A model generated the notes under the pieces. That model ran no database searches. It saw only the letters and a list, made by a program, of their open reading frames with translations, and was not told where the DNA came from. Below, one piece after another: positions 18,503-26,287 of a DNA stretch of 64,000 nucleotides. The translations under genes were made by a program, and so were the position numbers. How positions within the stretch are numbered: position 1 is the stretch's first letter; every line of letters starts with the position of its first letter. Origin of the DNA: Chitinophaga pinensis (GTDB lineage: Bacteria > Bacteroidota > Bacteroidia > Chitinophagales > CAMDFR01); the NCBI GenBank assembly GCA_945897725.1, contig CAMDFR010000006.1:62001-126000 (forward strand). Direction: 5' to 3'.

Positions 18503-19738
18503 TTGAACGATATAGCAAACATACCGAATAACAATAAGGCTGCAAAGGGCGGTGACTCGAAGGAAAGTATTTCTGGCGAGTTTACTACATTGAATTTAGG
18601 GCCTACCCATCCTGCCACTCATGGTATTTTCCAGAATATATTACAAATGGATGGAGAGAGAATTCATTCTACGGAACAAACTATAGGCTATATTCATCGA
18701 GCCTTTGAGAAATTAGCTGAGAGAAGACCCTATAATCAAATTACGCCTATCACTGATAGATTAAACTATTGTTCTTCGCCTATCAATAATATCGGATGGC
18801 AATTGACCGTAGAAAAGTTGATACAAGCAGACATACCAAAGCGTGTAGATTATATGCGTGTTATCATTATGGAGTTGGCGCGTATTGCCGATCACATCAT
18901 CTGTAATTCCGTGATTGGTGTGGATACTGGTGCTATGACAGGTTTCCTTTATATTTTTCAGTGGCGAGAAAAAATTTATGAGTTATATGAAGAAGCTTGT
19001 GGAACAAGATTAACAACAAATGTTGGTCGTATCGGAGGTTTCGAACGTGACTTCTCTCCTACTTTTCATACCAAATTAAAACAGTTTATCAAAGATTTCC
19101 CTCAAGGACTACAGGAGTTTTCGAATCTCTTAGAAAGAAATAGAATTTTTATGGACCGTGTCATTAATTGCGGACCAATAAGTGCTGAACGTGCCTTAGC
19201 ATATGGATTTACTGGACCTAATTTAAGAGCGGCTGGGGTTGATTATGATGTTAGGGTAATGAATCCTTATTGTTCTTATAATGATTTTGATTTTACCATT
19301 CCTTTGGGCACACAAGGAGATACTTATGATAGATTCATGGTTCGTCAGCAAGAGATGTGGGAGAGTTTAAAGATCATCAAGGCCGCTTATGAAAATCTTC
19401 CAGAAGGCAAGTATCATGCAGATTTACCAGATTTTTATCTTCCACCAAAAGATCAGGTATATCACAATATGGAAGCATTGATTTATCATTTCAAAATCGT
19501 GATGGGCGAAACGAAAATGCCAGCTGGTGAGGTATATCATAGCGTTGAAGGTGGCAATGGTGAATTAGGATATTATTTAGTGAGCGATGGCGGCAGAACG
19601 CCCTATAGATTGCATTTCAGAAGACCTTGTTTTATATATTATCAAGCATATCCTGAAATGATCAAAGGTGCTTTACTTTCAGATGCAATTCTTACCATGA
19701 GTAGCATGAATGTAATAGCTGGAGAATTGGATGCCTAA
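18503..19738 (+). CDS. nuoD: NADH-quinone oxidoreductase subunit D (TTG start)
   Basis: A 411-residue 49-kDa-type subunit that forms the quinone-binding pocket with NuoB. Motifs: LNLGPTHPATHG (31-42), an RGFEK-like HRAFEKLAERRPYNQ (about 68-82), and GGNGELGYYLVSDG near the C-terminus. The conserved GPTHPATHG lies before the first in-frame ATG, so translation must begin upstream; a TTG at 18503 is the only good start codon in the right place. Confidence 0.95.
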   Translation: MNDIANIPNNNKAAKGGDSKESISGEFTTLNLGPTHPATHGIFQNILQMDGERIHSTEQTIGYIHRAFEKLAERRPYNQITPITDRLNYCSSPINNIGWQLTVEKLIQADIPKRVDYMRVIIMELARIADHIICNSVIGVDTGAMTGFLYIFQWREKIYELYEEACGTRLTTNVGRIGGFERDFSPTFHTKLKQFIKDFPQGLQEFSNLLERNRIFMDRVINCGPISAERALAYGFTGPNLRAAGVDYDVRVMNPYCSYNDFDFTIPLGTQGDTYDRFMVRQQEMWESLKIIKAAYENLPEGKYHADLPDFYLPPKDQVYHNMEALIYHFKIVMGETKMPAGEVYHSVEGGNGELGYYLVSDGGRTPYRLHFRRPCFIYYQAYPEMIKGALLSDAILTMSSMNVIAGELDA

Positions 19739-19781
19739 TAATGCTAAAACGAAATTGATTTAAAGATATTAAATACATAAA

Positions 19782-20312
19782 ATGAGTCATAGTTACGATA
19801 TTAGAGTGAGTAATGTTACTGCCAAAATCCCCTTTCCACAGGAGGTATTGGATAAGATAACAGAAATTCAAACACATTATCCTGAGGGTAAACAGAAATC
19901 TGCTTTATTACCTGTATTGCATTTAGCTCAGAAACAAAATGAGGGATGGTTGAGCATTCCAGTCATGGAATATGTTGCTCAGTTATTAAAGATCACAGCC
20001 ATTGAAGTATTTGAGGTAGCTACTTTCTATAGCATGTATAATTTAAAACCTGTTGGCAAATATGTGTTGGAAGTTTGTAGAACGGGACCATGTTGTTTGA
20101 ATGGTGCTGAAAAAGCCATTGAATATATTGAGAAAAAAATTGGTTGTAAGGCCGGGGAAACCTCGCCAGATAAAATGTTTACTTTAAAAACGGTGGAGTG
20201 CCTAGGAGCATGCGGTTATGCACCGATGTTGCAATTGGGTGATAGTTTTGTGGAGTTTTTGACAGAAGAAAAAATAGATACTTTATTGGCTGACTTAAGA
20301 AGTAAAGCTTAA
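19782..20312 (+). CDS. nuoE: NADH-quinone oxidoreductase subunit E (2Fe-2S N1a)
   Basis: A 176-residue thioredoxin-fold subunit of the NADH-oxidising module. The four cluster ligands are in VCRTGPCCLNGA and VECLGACGYAPM. It ends only four bases before the MntA-like antitoxin gene, so the toxin-antitoxin pair appears to be read on the same transcript. Confidence 0.96.
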   Translation: MSHSYDIRVSNVTAKIPFPQEVLDKITEIQTHYPEGKQKSALLPVLHLAQKQNEGWLSIPVMEYVAQLLKITAIEVFEVATFYSMYNLKPVGKYVLEVCRTGPCCLNGAEKAIEYIEKKIGCKAGETSPDKMFTLKTVECLGACGYAPMLQLGDSFVEFLTEEKIDTLLADLRSKA

Positions 20313-20316
20313 AAAG

Positions 20317-20613
20317 ATGACCAAGGCAGGAATATTAGATTTTATACGAAGTAACAAAACTTTTTTACAAAGCCATTTCTTTGTCAAAACAATTGGTATT
20401 TTTGGCTCTTATGCGCAGGACAAGGCAAGTGAAAATAGTGATATTGATTTTTTGATAGAATTTGAGGATGGTGATTTAGATATTTATTCATTAAAGCAAA
20501 ATCTAAAAGAATTTTTACAAAAAAAATTAGGAAAGCGAATAGATATTGCCAATCCAAAGTATTTGAAACCATTTGTTAAAAATAAAATACTAGATAGCGC
20601 AATTTATGCATGA
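20317..20613 (+). CDS. mntA: MNT-domain nucleotidyltransferase antitoxin (MntA-like)
   Basis: A 98-residue minimal nucleotidyltransferase. The DNA polymerase-beta-type motif is intact: GS at 30-31, ten residues, then DID at 42-44 (GS-X10-DXD), with a third acidic position near 75 (KRIDIAN). In MntA/HepT systems this enzyme inactivates the HEPN toxin by adding AMP units to a tyrosine beside the RNase motif. The gene starts 4 bases after nuoE and overlaps the toxin gene by 8 bases, the usual coupled arrangement of such pairs. Being located inside a complex I operon is unusual. Confidence 0.9.
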   Translation: MTKAGILDFIRSNKTFLQSHFFVKTIGIFGSYAQDKASENSDIDFLIEFEDGDLDIYSLKQNLKEFLQKKLGKRIDIANPKYLKPFVKNKILDSAIYA

Positions 20614-20944
20614 GAAGGATGTCATCAATATAAAGGATTGTTTATTCGCTATAGAGAAGATAAACAAATACCTCAGTGACATTAACTCGGAAGAAGAGTT
20701 CTTTAGTGATATAGAAACTTATGATGCAGTCTTGATGAATTTCATAGTAATATCAGAAGCTTGTGGCAGATTAAGTAATGATTTGAAAGAAGAAAACAAA
20801 AAAATTGAATGGAAGAAAATAAAAGGTTTTAGAAATTTGATAGCGCATGATTATTTTGGACTAGATGTAAGAGAAATTTGGTCAATAATAATAAAATATC
20901 TACCGTCATTAAAATTGGATTTAGAAAGAATAGTAAATAGTTAA
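20606..20944 (+). CDS. hepT: HEPN-domain ribonuclease toxin (HepT-like)
   Basis: A 112-residue helical protein. The HEPN RNase motif R-X4-H-X-Y is present as R76...H81-D-Y83; Y83 is the position that MntA partners are known to adenylylate. The family length is about 110-140 residues, so it is full length. It overlaps the MNT gene by 8 bases and ends 10 bases before nuoF. Both motifs are intact, so the toxin is probably functional and not a decayed copy. Confidence 0.9.
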   Translation: MHEKDVINIKDCLFAIEKINKYLSDINSEEEFFSDIETYDAVLMNFIVISEACGRLSNDLKEENKKIEWKKIKGFRNLIAHDYFGLDVREIWSIIIKYLPSLKLDLERIVNS

Positions 20945-20954
20945 TTTAGAATTA

Positions 20955-22307
20955 ATGAGCAAAAAATTATTATTAGAACATATAGATGTCCCAGGCATCA
21001 ATACTTATGAGGTGTATCGCCAAAAAGGTGGTTATGCTTCTGTAGAAAAAGCATTGAAGTCTATGACTCCTGAAACAATAGTGGAGGAAGTTAAAAAATC
21101 GGGATTAAGAGGGCGTGGTGGCGCAGGATTCCCAGCAGGTATGAAATGGAGTTTCTTAGCCAAACCTGATGGAGTGCCACGTCACTTACTTTGTAACGCA
21201 GATGAAAGTGAACCTGGTACTTTTAAGGATAGATATTTAATGGAAAAAATTCCTCATCTTTTGATTGAAGGAATGATTGTTTCCAGTTTTGCATTGGGTG
21301 CGAATGTTTCGTATATATACATCAGAGGAGAATACATGTGGGTCTCGTTTATTTTAGAAAGAGCCATAGCAGAAGCCAAAGCGAATGGTTTTTTAGGTAA
21401 AAATATTTTGGGTTCTGGTTACGATTTAGAACTGTATGTGCAAGTGGGTGGTGGAGCTTATATCTGTGGCGAAGAGACTGCCTTGATCGAATCATTAGAA
21501 GGCAAACGTGGTAATCCAAGAATGAAACCACCGTTTCCAGCAGTAAAAGGATTATGGCAAAGACCAACGGTTGTAAACAATGTTGAAACAATTGCAGCGG
21601 TTGTTTGGATACTAAATAATAGCGGTGAAGATTATGCCAAAATTGGCATCGGAAAAAGTACTGGCACCAAATTGATTTCTGCTAGTGGTAATATTAAAAG
21701 ACAAGGCGTTTATGAAATAGAATTAGGATTACCTGTAGATGAATTTTTAAATTCTGATGAGTATTGTGGAGGCATGGCTAATGGAAAAAGATTAAAAGCA
21801 GTGGTGCCTGGAGGATCTTCTGTACCTATCCTTCCTGCAGAATTATTTTACAAAACTGCCAATGGTGATGCAAGATTGATGAGTTATGAAAGTCTTGCTG
21901 ATGGCGGATTTGCGACTGGTTCTATGTTAGGTTCTGGAGGCTTTGTTGTTTATGACGAGGATGCATGTATCGTAAGAAACACTTGGAATTTTACTCGTTT
22001 TTATAATCATGAAAGTTGCGGACAATGTTCGCCATGCAGAGAAGGTACGGGCTGGATGTTGAAGGTCTTAAATAAATTGGAACATGGACAAGGTTCTATG
22101 GAAGATATAGATTTATTATGGGACATTCAACGCAGAATTGAAGGAAATACCATTTGTCCATTGGGTGATGCTGCGGCGTGGCCTGTTGCTGCGGCGATTC
22201 GTCACTTTAGAGAAGAATTTGAATGGCATGTAAAAAATCCAAAACTTTGTATGGAAAGAAATTATGGATTATTAGAAAGCACTAAAAAATTTGAACTGGT
22301 TAGTTAA
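20955..22307 (+). CDS. nuoF: NADH-quinone oxidoreductase subunit F (NADH/FMN binding)
   Basis: A 450-residue flavoprotein that oxidises NADH. The glycine-rich FMN/NADH site is [16 protein letters not shown] (about 49-64), with [14 protein letters not shown] following. The 4Fe-4S N3 ligands are [12 protein letters not shown] (near 355-366) and a later Cys in [11 protein letters not shown] (near 396). The 10-base gap after the HEPN gene leaves little room for a separate promoter. Confidence 0.97.
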   Translation: MSKKLLLEHIDVPGINTYEVYRQKGGYASVEKALKSMTPETIVEEVKKSGLRGRGGAGFPAGMKWSFLAKPDGVPRHLLCNADESEPGTFKDRYLMEKIPHLLIEGMIVSSFALGANVSYIYIRGEYMWVSFILERAIAEAKANGFLGKNILGSGYDLELYVQVGGGAYICGEETALIESLEGKRGNPRMKPPFPAVKGLWQRPTVVNNVETIAAVVWILNNSGEDYAKIGIGKSTGTKLISASGNIKRQGVYEIELGLPVDEFLNSDEYCGGMANGKRLKAVVPGGSSVPILPAELFYKTANGDARLMSYESLADGGFATGSMLGSGGFVVYDEDACIVRNTWNFTRFYNHESCGQCSPCREGTGWMLKVLNKLEHGQGSMEDIDLLWDIQRRIEGNTICPLGDAAAWPVAAAIRHFREEFEWHVKNPKLCMERNYGLLESTKKFELVS

Positions 22308-22331
22308 TACAGATATAGTAATTAAAATAAA

Positions 22332-23306
22332 ATGGCTTTAATAAAAGTAACAATAGACGGAATTGAAACGCAGGTAGAAGAAGGCACGAGCATCCTTAAC
22401 GCGGCACGGAGCATTGGTGGAAAAATCGTTCCTCCAGCAATGTGCTATTACTCTTCATTGAAAGGTAGCGGTGGTAAATGTCGTACTTGCTTGGTTAAGG
22501 TAACGCAAGGTTCTGAAAAGGATCCCCGTCCAATGCCTAAGTTAGTGGCCTCTTGTTCTACCAATGTAATGGATGGTATGGTGGTTGAAAATACGGCAAG
22601 TCAAGATGTGATAGACGCTCGAAAATCAATTGTTGAAATGCTTTTGGTGAATCATCCATTGGATTGTCCTGTTTGCGATCAGGCAGGCGAATGTTCTTTA
22701 CAAGATTTAAGTTATGAGCATGGATTGTCTACAACTCGCTATGAATTTGAAAGAAGAAAATTTGATCCAATTGATATTGGTGATCATATAAAATTGCATA
22801 TGAATCGTTGTATTCTGTGCTATCGTTGCTTGATGGTGGGCGATCAGTTGACCAATGAAAGAGAACATGGCATCATAGGTCGCGGTGATCATGCGGAAAT
22901 TTCTACTTACCTCGAAAAGTCAGTAGATAACGAGTTTTCTGGAAATGTAATTGATGTATGTCCAGTAGGTGCATTAACCGACAGAACCTTCCGATTTAAA
23001 AGTAGAGTATGGTTTAGTAAACCATTGAATGCACATAGAGAATGTACAACGGACAAATGCTCAGGTAAATCAGTATTATGGATGAGTGACAATGATGTGC
23101 TAAGAGTTACCGCTAGAAAAGATCAAAACAACGAGGTCAAAGAATTTATTTGTAATACTTGTCGCTTTGATAAAAAAGATGTGAAAGATTGGGTTATTGA
23201 AGGACCTGCTCATATTTCTAGAGATTCCGTGATTTCACAAAATCACTATGAACTACCTATTACTCATAAATATAAAGCGTTGGAAAACACCGCAAAACCA
23301 CAATAG
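22332..23306 (+). CDS. nuoG: NADH-quinone oxidoreductase subunit G, short form
   Basis: A 324-residue iron-sulfur subunit. The 2Fe-2S ligands are C38, C50, C53 and C75. The N5 cluster ligands are H108, C112, C115 and C121. The N4 cluster ligands are C160, C163, C166 and C210. A last set of cysteines (C238, C243, C274, C277) corresponds to the remnant of the Fe4S4 domain that precedes the molybdopterin-like region. The 500-plus-residue C-terminal molybdopterin-type domain of E. coli NuoG is missing. nuoH starts 9 bases later, so there is no room for a lost domain. Short NuoG proteins are known in Bacteroidota, so this looks like a family trait and not a truncation. Confidence 0.94.
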   Translation: MALIKVTIDGIETQVEEGTSILNAARSIGGKIVPPAMCYYSSLKGSGGKCRTCLVKVTQGSEKDPRPMPKLVASCSTNVMDGMVVENTASQDVIDARKSIVEMLLVNHPLDCPVCDQAGECSLQDLSYEHGLSTTRYEFERRKFDPIDIGDHIKLHMNRCILCYRCLMVGDQLTNEREHGIIGRGDHAEISTYLEKSVDNEFSGNVIDVCPVGALTDRTFRFKSRVWFSKPLNAHRECTTDKCSGKSVLWMSDNDVLRVTARKDQNNEVKEFICNTCRFDKKDVKDWVIEGPAHISRDSVISQNHYELPITHKYKALENTAKPQ

Positions 23307-23315
23307 CATTAAAGT

Positions 23316-24362
23316 ATGGAAGTAGAATTGATATTTAAAATTAGTTTGGTTATAGTGATGTTCGCTATCTCTTTAGGGATTGCTGCTTATGCTACCTATG
23401 GGGAGAGAAAGTTTGCAGCCTGGTTTCAGGATCGAATGGGACCAAGCAATGCAGGACCTTGGGGTTTATTGCAACCACTAGCCGATGGAGGAAAAATGTT
23501 CTTCAAAGAAGATTTCATTCCTGCCGCTTCAGAGAAGTTTTTATTTATTCTCGCACCTTGTATTGCCATGCTTACGGCATTGATGACAAGTGCAGTGATT
23601 CCTTGGACCACCGACGTAGTGGTGATGGGACAAATACTTAGTGTTCAGGTTGCTGACTTGGATATAGGTATTCTTTATGTTTTGGGATTTGTTTCGATTG
23701 GGGTATATGGCATTATGATTGGTGGATGGTCATCAAATAATAAGTATTCCTTGATGGGTGCTGTTAGAGCGTCTTCTCAAATGATTTCTTATGAATTGGC
23801 TATGGGATTATCCTTATTAGCCATCATCATCATGACAGGATCTTTAGGATTGAGAGAAATAGTGGATGGACAAACAGGTAGCTTTTTAGGCTTTCTTCCA
23901 AACTGGAATGTGTTCAAGCAACCCTTGGGCTTTTTATTGTTTTTGATTTGTGCCTTTGCCGAAACCAACAGAGCACCTTTTGATTTACCTGAGTGCGAAA
24001 CTGAATTGGTGGGTGGTTATCATACAGAGTATTCATCGATGAAACTAGGATTTTTCTTGTTCGCCGAATATATCAATATGTTTATTTCATCTGCAGTGAT
24101 TGCCACTGTTTATTTTGGTGGTTACCATTTCCCTTACTTAAATAGAATGATAAGTGATCCAAACATGCTTGCAGCTGCCGGATTTGCTGTATTCTTTGCA
24201 AAAATATTTTTCTTTATTTTCTTATACATGTGGGTGAGATGGACTTTACCTCGATTCAGATACGATCAATTGATGCACTTAGGATGGAAGACTTTGATTC
24301 CAATAGCTGTATTGAATTTATTGTTGACTGGAGCGGTGATGATTTTGAAAGATTATATATAA
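23316..24362 (+). CDS. nuoH: NADH-quinone oxidoreductase subunit H
   Basis: A 348-residue membrane subunit with eight hydrophobic segments. Family motifs: AWFQDRMGPSNAGPWGLLQPLADGGK (quinone-channel loop; key residues R, G and P) and AETNRAPFDLPECETELVGGYHTEYS near residue 208. It forms the quinone tunnel and first proton path. The next gene, nuoI, follows after a 56-base gap. Confidence 0.97.
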   Translation: MEVELIFKISLVIVMFAISLGIAAYATYGERKFAAWFQDRMGPSNAGPWGLLQPLADGGKMFFKEDFIPAASEKFLFILAPCIAMLTALMTSAVIPWTTDVVVMGQILSVQVADLDIGILYVLGFVSIGVYGIMIGGWSSNNKYSLMGAVRASSQMISYELAMGLSLLAIIIMTGSLGLREIVDGQTGSFLGFLPNWNVFKQPLGFLLFLICAFAETNRAPFDLPECETELVGGYHTEYSSMKLGFFLFAEYINMFISSAVIATVYFGGYHFPYLNRMISDPNMLAAAGFAVFFAKIFFFIFLYMWVRWTLPRFRYDQLMHLGWKTLIPIAVLNLLLTGAVMILKDYI

Positions 24363-24418
24363 GATTTAAAGGAAGAAATAAGAAATAATAGCTAATAGAA
24401 AATTATAAAAGCGTATTC

Positions 24419-24955
24419 ATGCAGTCATTAACAAACAGATCTAAAATAGTTTCAAATAAGAAAATGACCTTTTCTGAAAGCATCTATTTAGTGGCCATCC
24501 TCAAGGGTATGTTTATCACCATACAACATTTCTTTAAGAAGAAGGTGACTTTGGATTATCCAAAGATGAAAAAACCGGTGGTTGCCAATTATCGTGGACA
24601 ACATATTTTAAAACGTGATGACCAAGGTGCTGAAAGATGTACTGCCTGTGGTTTATGTGCCGTAGCTTGTCCAGCTGAGGCCATTACAATGGTAGCTGCA
24701 GAGCGTAAAAAAGGTGAAGAGAATTTGTATAGAGAAGAAAAGTATGCTTCCATGTATGAGATCAATATGCTTCGTTGTATTTTCTGCGGACTCTGTGAAG
24801 AAGCATGTCCTAAAGAAGCGATATTCCTCACAGATATGATTGTGAGCCCTGATCAACAAAGAGACAAATTCATTTATGGCAAAGATATTCTTGTTGAAAA
24901 AATGGAGAAACGATATGATACTTCAAAACGTCAAAAACATTTATTAGAAAAATAG
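24419..24955 (+). CDS. nuoI: NADH-quinone oxidoreductase subunit I (two 4Fe-4S clusters)
   Basis: A 178-residue ferredoxin-like subunit. Two complete cluster motifs are seen: CTACGLCAVACPAEAI (near 73-88) and CIFCGLCEEACPKEAI (near 118-133). The N-terminal approximately 20 residues are basic and unmatched to the core. One base separates the stop from the nuoJ ATG. Confidence 0.96.
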   Translation: MQSLTNRSKIVSNKKMTFSESIYLVAILKGMFITIQHFFKKKVTLDYPKMKKPVVANYRGQHILKRDDQGAERCTACGLCAVACPAEAITMVAAERKKGEENLYREEKYASMYEINMLRCIFCGLCEEACPKEAIFLTDMIVSPDQQRDKFIYGKDILVEKMEKRYDTSKRQKHLLEK

Positions 24956-24956
24956 T

Positions 24957-25463
24957 ATGAGTGAAATATTAACATATATTTTAGGAGGTATTTCCATTGC
25001 AACTGCCTTATTGGTCGTATTCTCAAAGAATCCAGTACATAGCGTCTTGTATCTGATTCTTACTTTTTTTAGTATCGCTGGACAATATATTTTGCTTAAC
25101 GCTCAATTTCTTTTTATTGTTCAAGTGATTGTGTATTCTGGAGCAATTATGGTTTTGTTTTTATTTGTGCTGATGCTCTTAAATTTAAATAAAGACACAG
25201 AGCCACAAAAAGAAAACATGTTTAAACTTATGGGCGTTGTTGCAGGCGGTTTGTTACTTGTATCTATCGTTGGCATGTTAAAAGGAATAGGACATATCAA
25301 CTTACCCGAAAATCCAGATTCACAAATTGGAATGGTTAAAAACCTTGGGTTGGTCTTGTTTTCTGATTACGTTGTTCCATTTGAATTGTCTTCCATCTTA
25401 TTTTTAAGTGGTATGGTTGGTGCTGTATTGATTGGTAAAAAAGAAAGTACAGACATTAATTAA
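24957..25463 (+). CDS. nuoJ: NADH-quinone oxidoreductase subunit J
   Basis: A 168-residue membrane subunit with five hydrophobic segments and the family motif QFLFIVQVIVYSGAIMVLFLFVLMLLN (conserved YxGAIMVLFLF near residue 62). It takes part in the central proton-coupling axis. It is followed by a non-nuo secreted gene before nuoK. Confidence 0.95.
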   Translation: MSEILTYILGGISIATALLVVFSKNPVHSVLYLILTFFSIAGQYILLNAQFLFIVQVIVYSGAIMVLFLFVLMLLNLNKDTEPQKENMFKLMGVVAGGLLLVSIVGMLKGIGHINLPENPDSQIGMVKNLGLVLFSDYVVPFELSSILFLSGMVGAVLIGKKESTDIN

Positions 25464-25478
25464 ATAAAAACGCTAACA

Positions 25479-25889
25479 ATGAAAAAGCAGTCAAACAAAT
25501 ACATTGCGCTTATTATTTTTTTATTAGTGAATGTGTGCATGACCACAACTGCACAAACAAGTGCTGAATTTAAGAAACTCATTTGCAAAGATTGGAAAGT
25601 AAATTTCTATGAACTGAATGGCGAAAAGTTGAAGGTGAGTGAAGAACAACAAAATGCAGTGATACAGTATAATGCCAATAATACCATGACTATGTCGCAA
25701 GTGACTGTGGTAAGACATGGGAATTGGGTATATGATGGAAAAGAAAAAATCGTGACGGTAGATTATGTAAATCCAGTAGGACAAGATGTTTTTCATGTCA
25801 TTAAAATTGATGAGAAAGAACTTATTTTGGAAATCAATGATATGAATAGAGGAACCATTAGATTCAATTTTTTAATAGCAACTAAGTAA
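25479..25889 (+). CDS. secreted lipocalin-like protein inserted between nuoJ and nuoK
   Basis: A 136-residue protein with a signal peptide ending TTTAQ (cleavage near residue 26). The mature part contains a [15 protein letters not shown] start, an N-N-T-M-T-M strand, [16 protein letters not shown] and [18 protein letters not shown], the pattern of the small lipocalin-like (lipocalin_4/5-type) secreted proteins of Bacteroidota. It is not a known complex I subunit. Spacing is 15 bases from nuoJ and 8 bases to nuoK, so it is co-transcribed with complex I. Function unknown. Confidence 0.75.
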   Translation: MKKQSNKYIALIIFLLVNVCMTTTAQTSAEFKKLICKDWKVNFYELNGEKLKVSEEQQNAVIQYNANNTMTMSQVTVVRHGNWVYDGKEKIVTVDYVNPVGQDVFHVIKIDEKELILEINDMNRGTIRFNFLIATK

Positions 25890-25897
25890 GCACTCAA

Positions 25898-26218
25898 ATG
25901 ACAGAAGTATTAAAGCATGTAAGTATCGATTATTACATTTATCTAAGCACCATCTTGTTTTGCATCGGGGTGATGGGTGTATTGATCAGAAGAAATGCCA
26001 TCATTGTGTTGATGTGCGTGGAATTAATGTTAAACTCTGTAAACCTTTTATTTGCAGCATTCTCTGCATATAGAGGCGATGCCAATGGTCAACTCTTCGT
26101 ATTCTTTATCATGGTAGTGGCGGCAGCAGAAGTTGCAGTAGGATTGGCTATTTTGGTAATGATGTATCGAAACACAAAATCAGTAGACGTTAGTTTGTTA
26201 GATAAATTAAAACATTAA
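25898..26218 (+). CDS. nuoK: NADH-quinone oxidoreductase subunit K
   Basis: A 106-residue membrane subunit with three hydrophobic segments and the family signature [26 protein letters not shown] (E near residue 46 and a second E in [11 protein letters not shown] near residue 82 are the conserved membrane glutamates). Short distance to the lipocalin-like gene upstream and 33 bases to nuoL. Confidence 0.96.
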   Translation: MTEVLKHVSIDYYIYLSTILFCIGVMGVLIRRNAIIVLMCVELMLNSVNLLFAAFSAYRGDANGQLFVFFIMVVAAAEVAVGLAILVMMYRNTKSVDVSLLDKLKH

Positions 26219-26287
26219 AAAGAAATGAAATGATGGATGAATCATTAACATATGATAAAACATCCTTTATTTTTTAACTCAACATAT

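Noticed and set aside
18503-18650. nuoD could start at a downstream ATG
   Set aside because: The conserved GPTHPATHG motif lies before the first in-frame ATG, so translation must start upstream; TTG at 18503 is the only suitable codon.
22332-23320. nuoG truncated by frameshift
   Set aside because: nuoH starts 9 bases after the stop, no remnant is left, and all Fe-S ligands are intact; short NuoG is normal in this phylum.
26252-26287. nuoL start at the first ATG (26252)
   Set aside because: The extra 12 residues are polar and do not match the usual NuoL start; the ATG at 26288 leads directly into the expected sequence.
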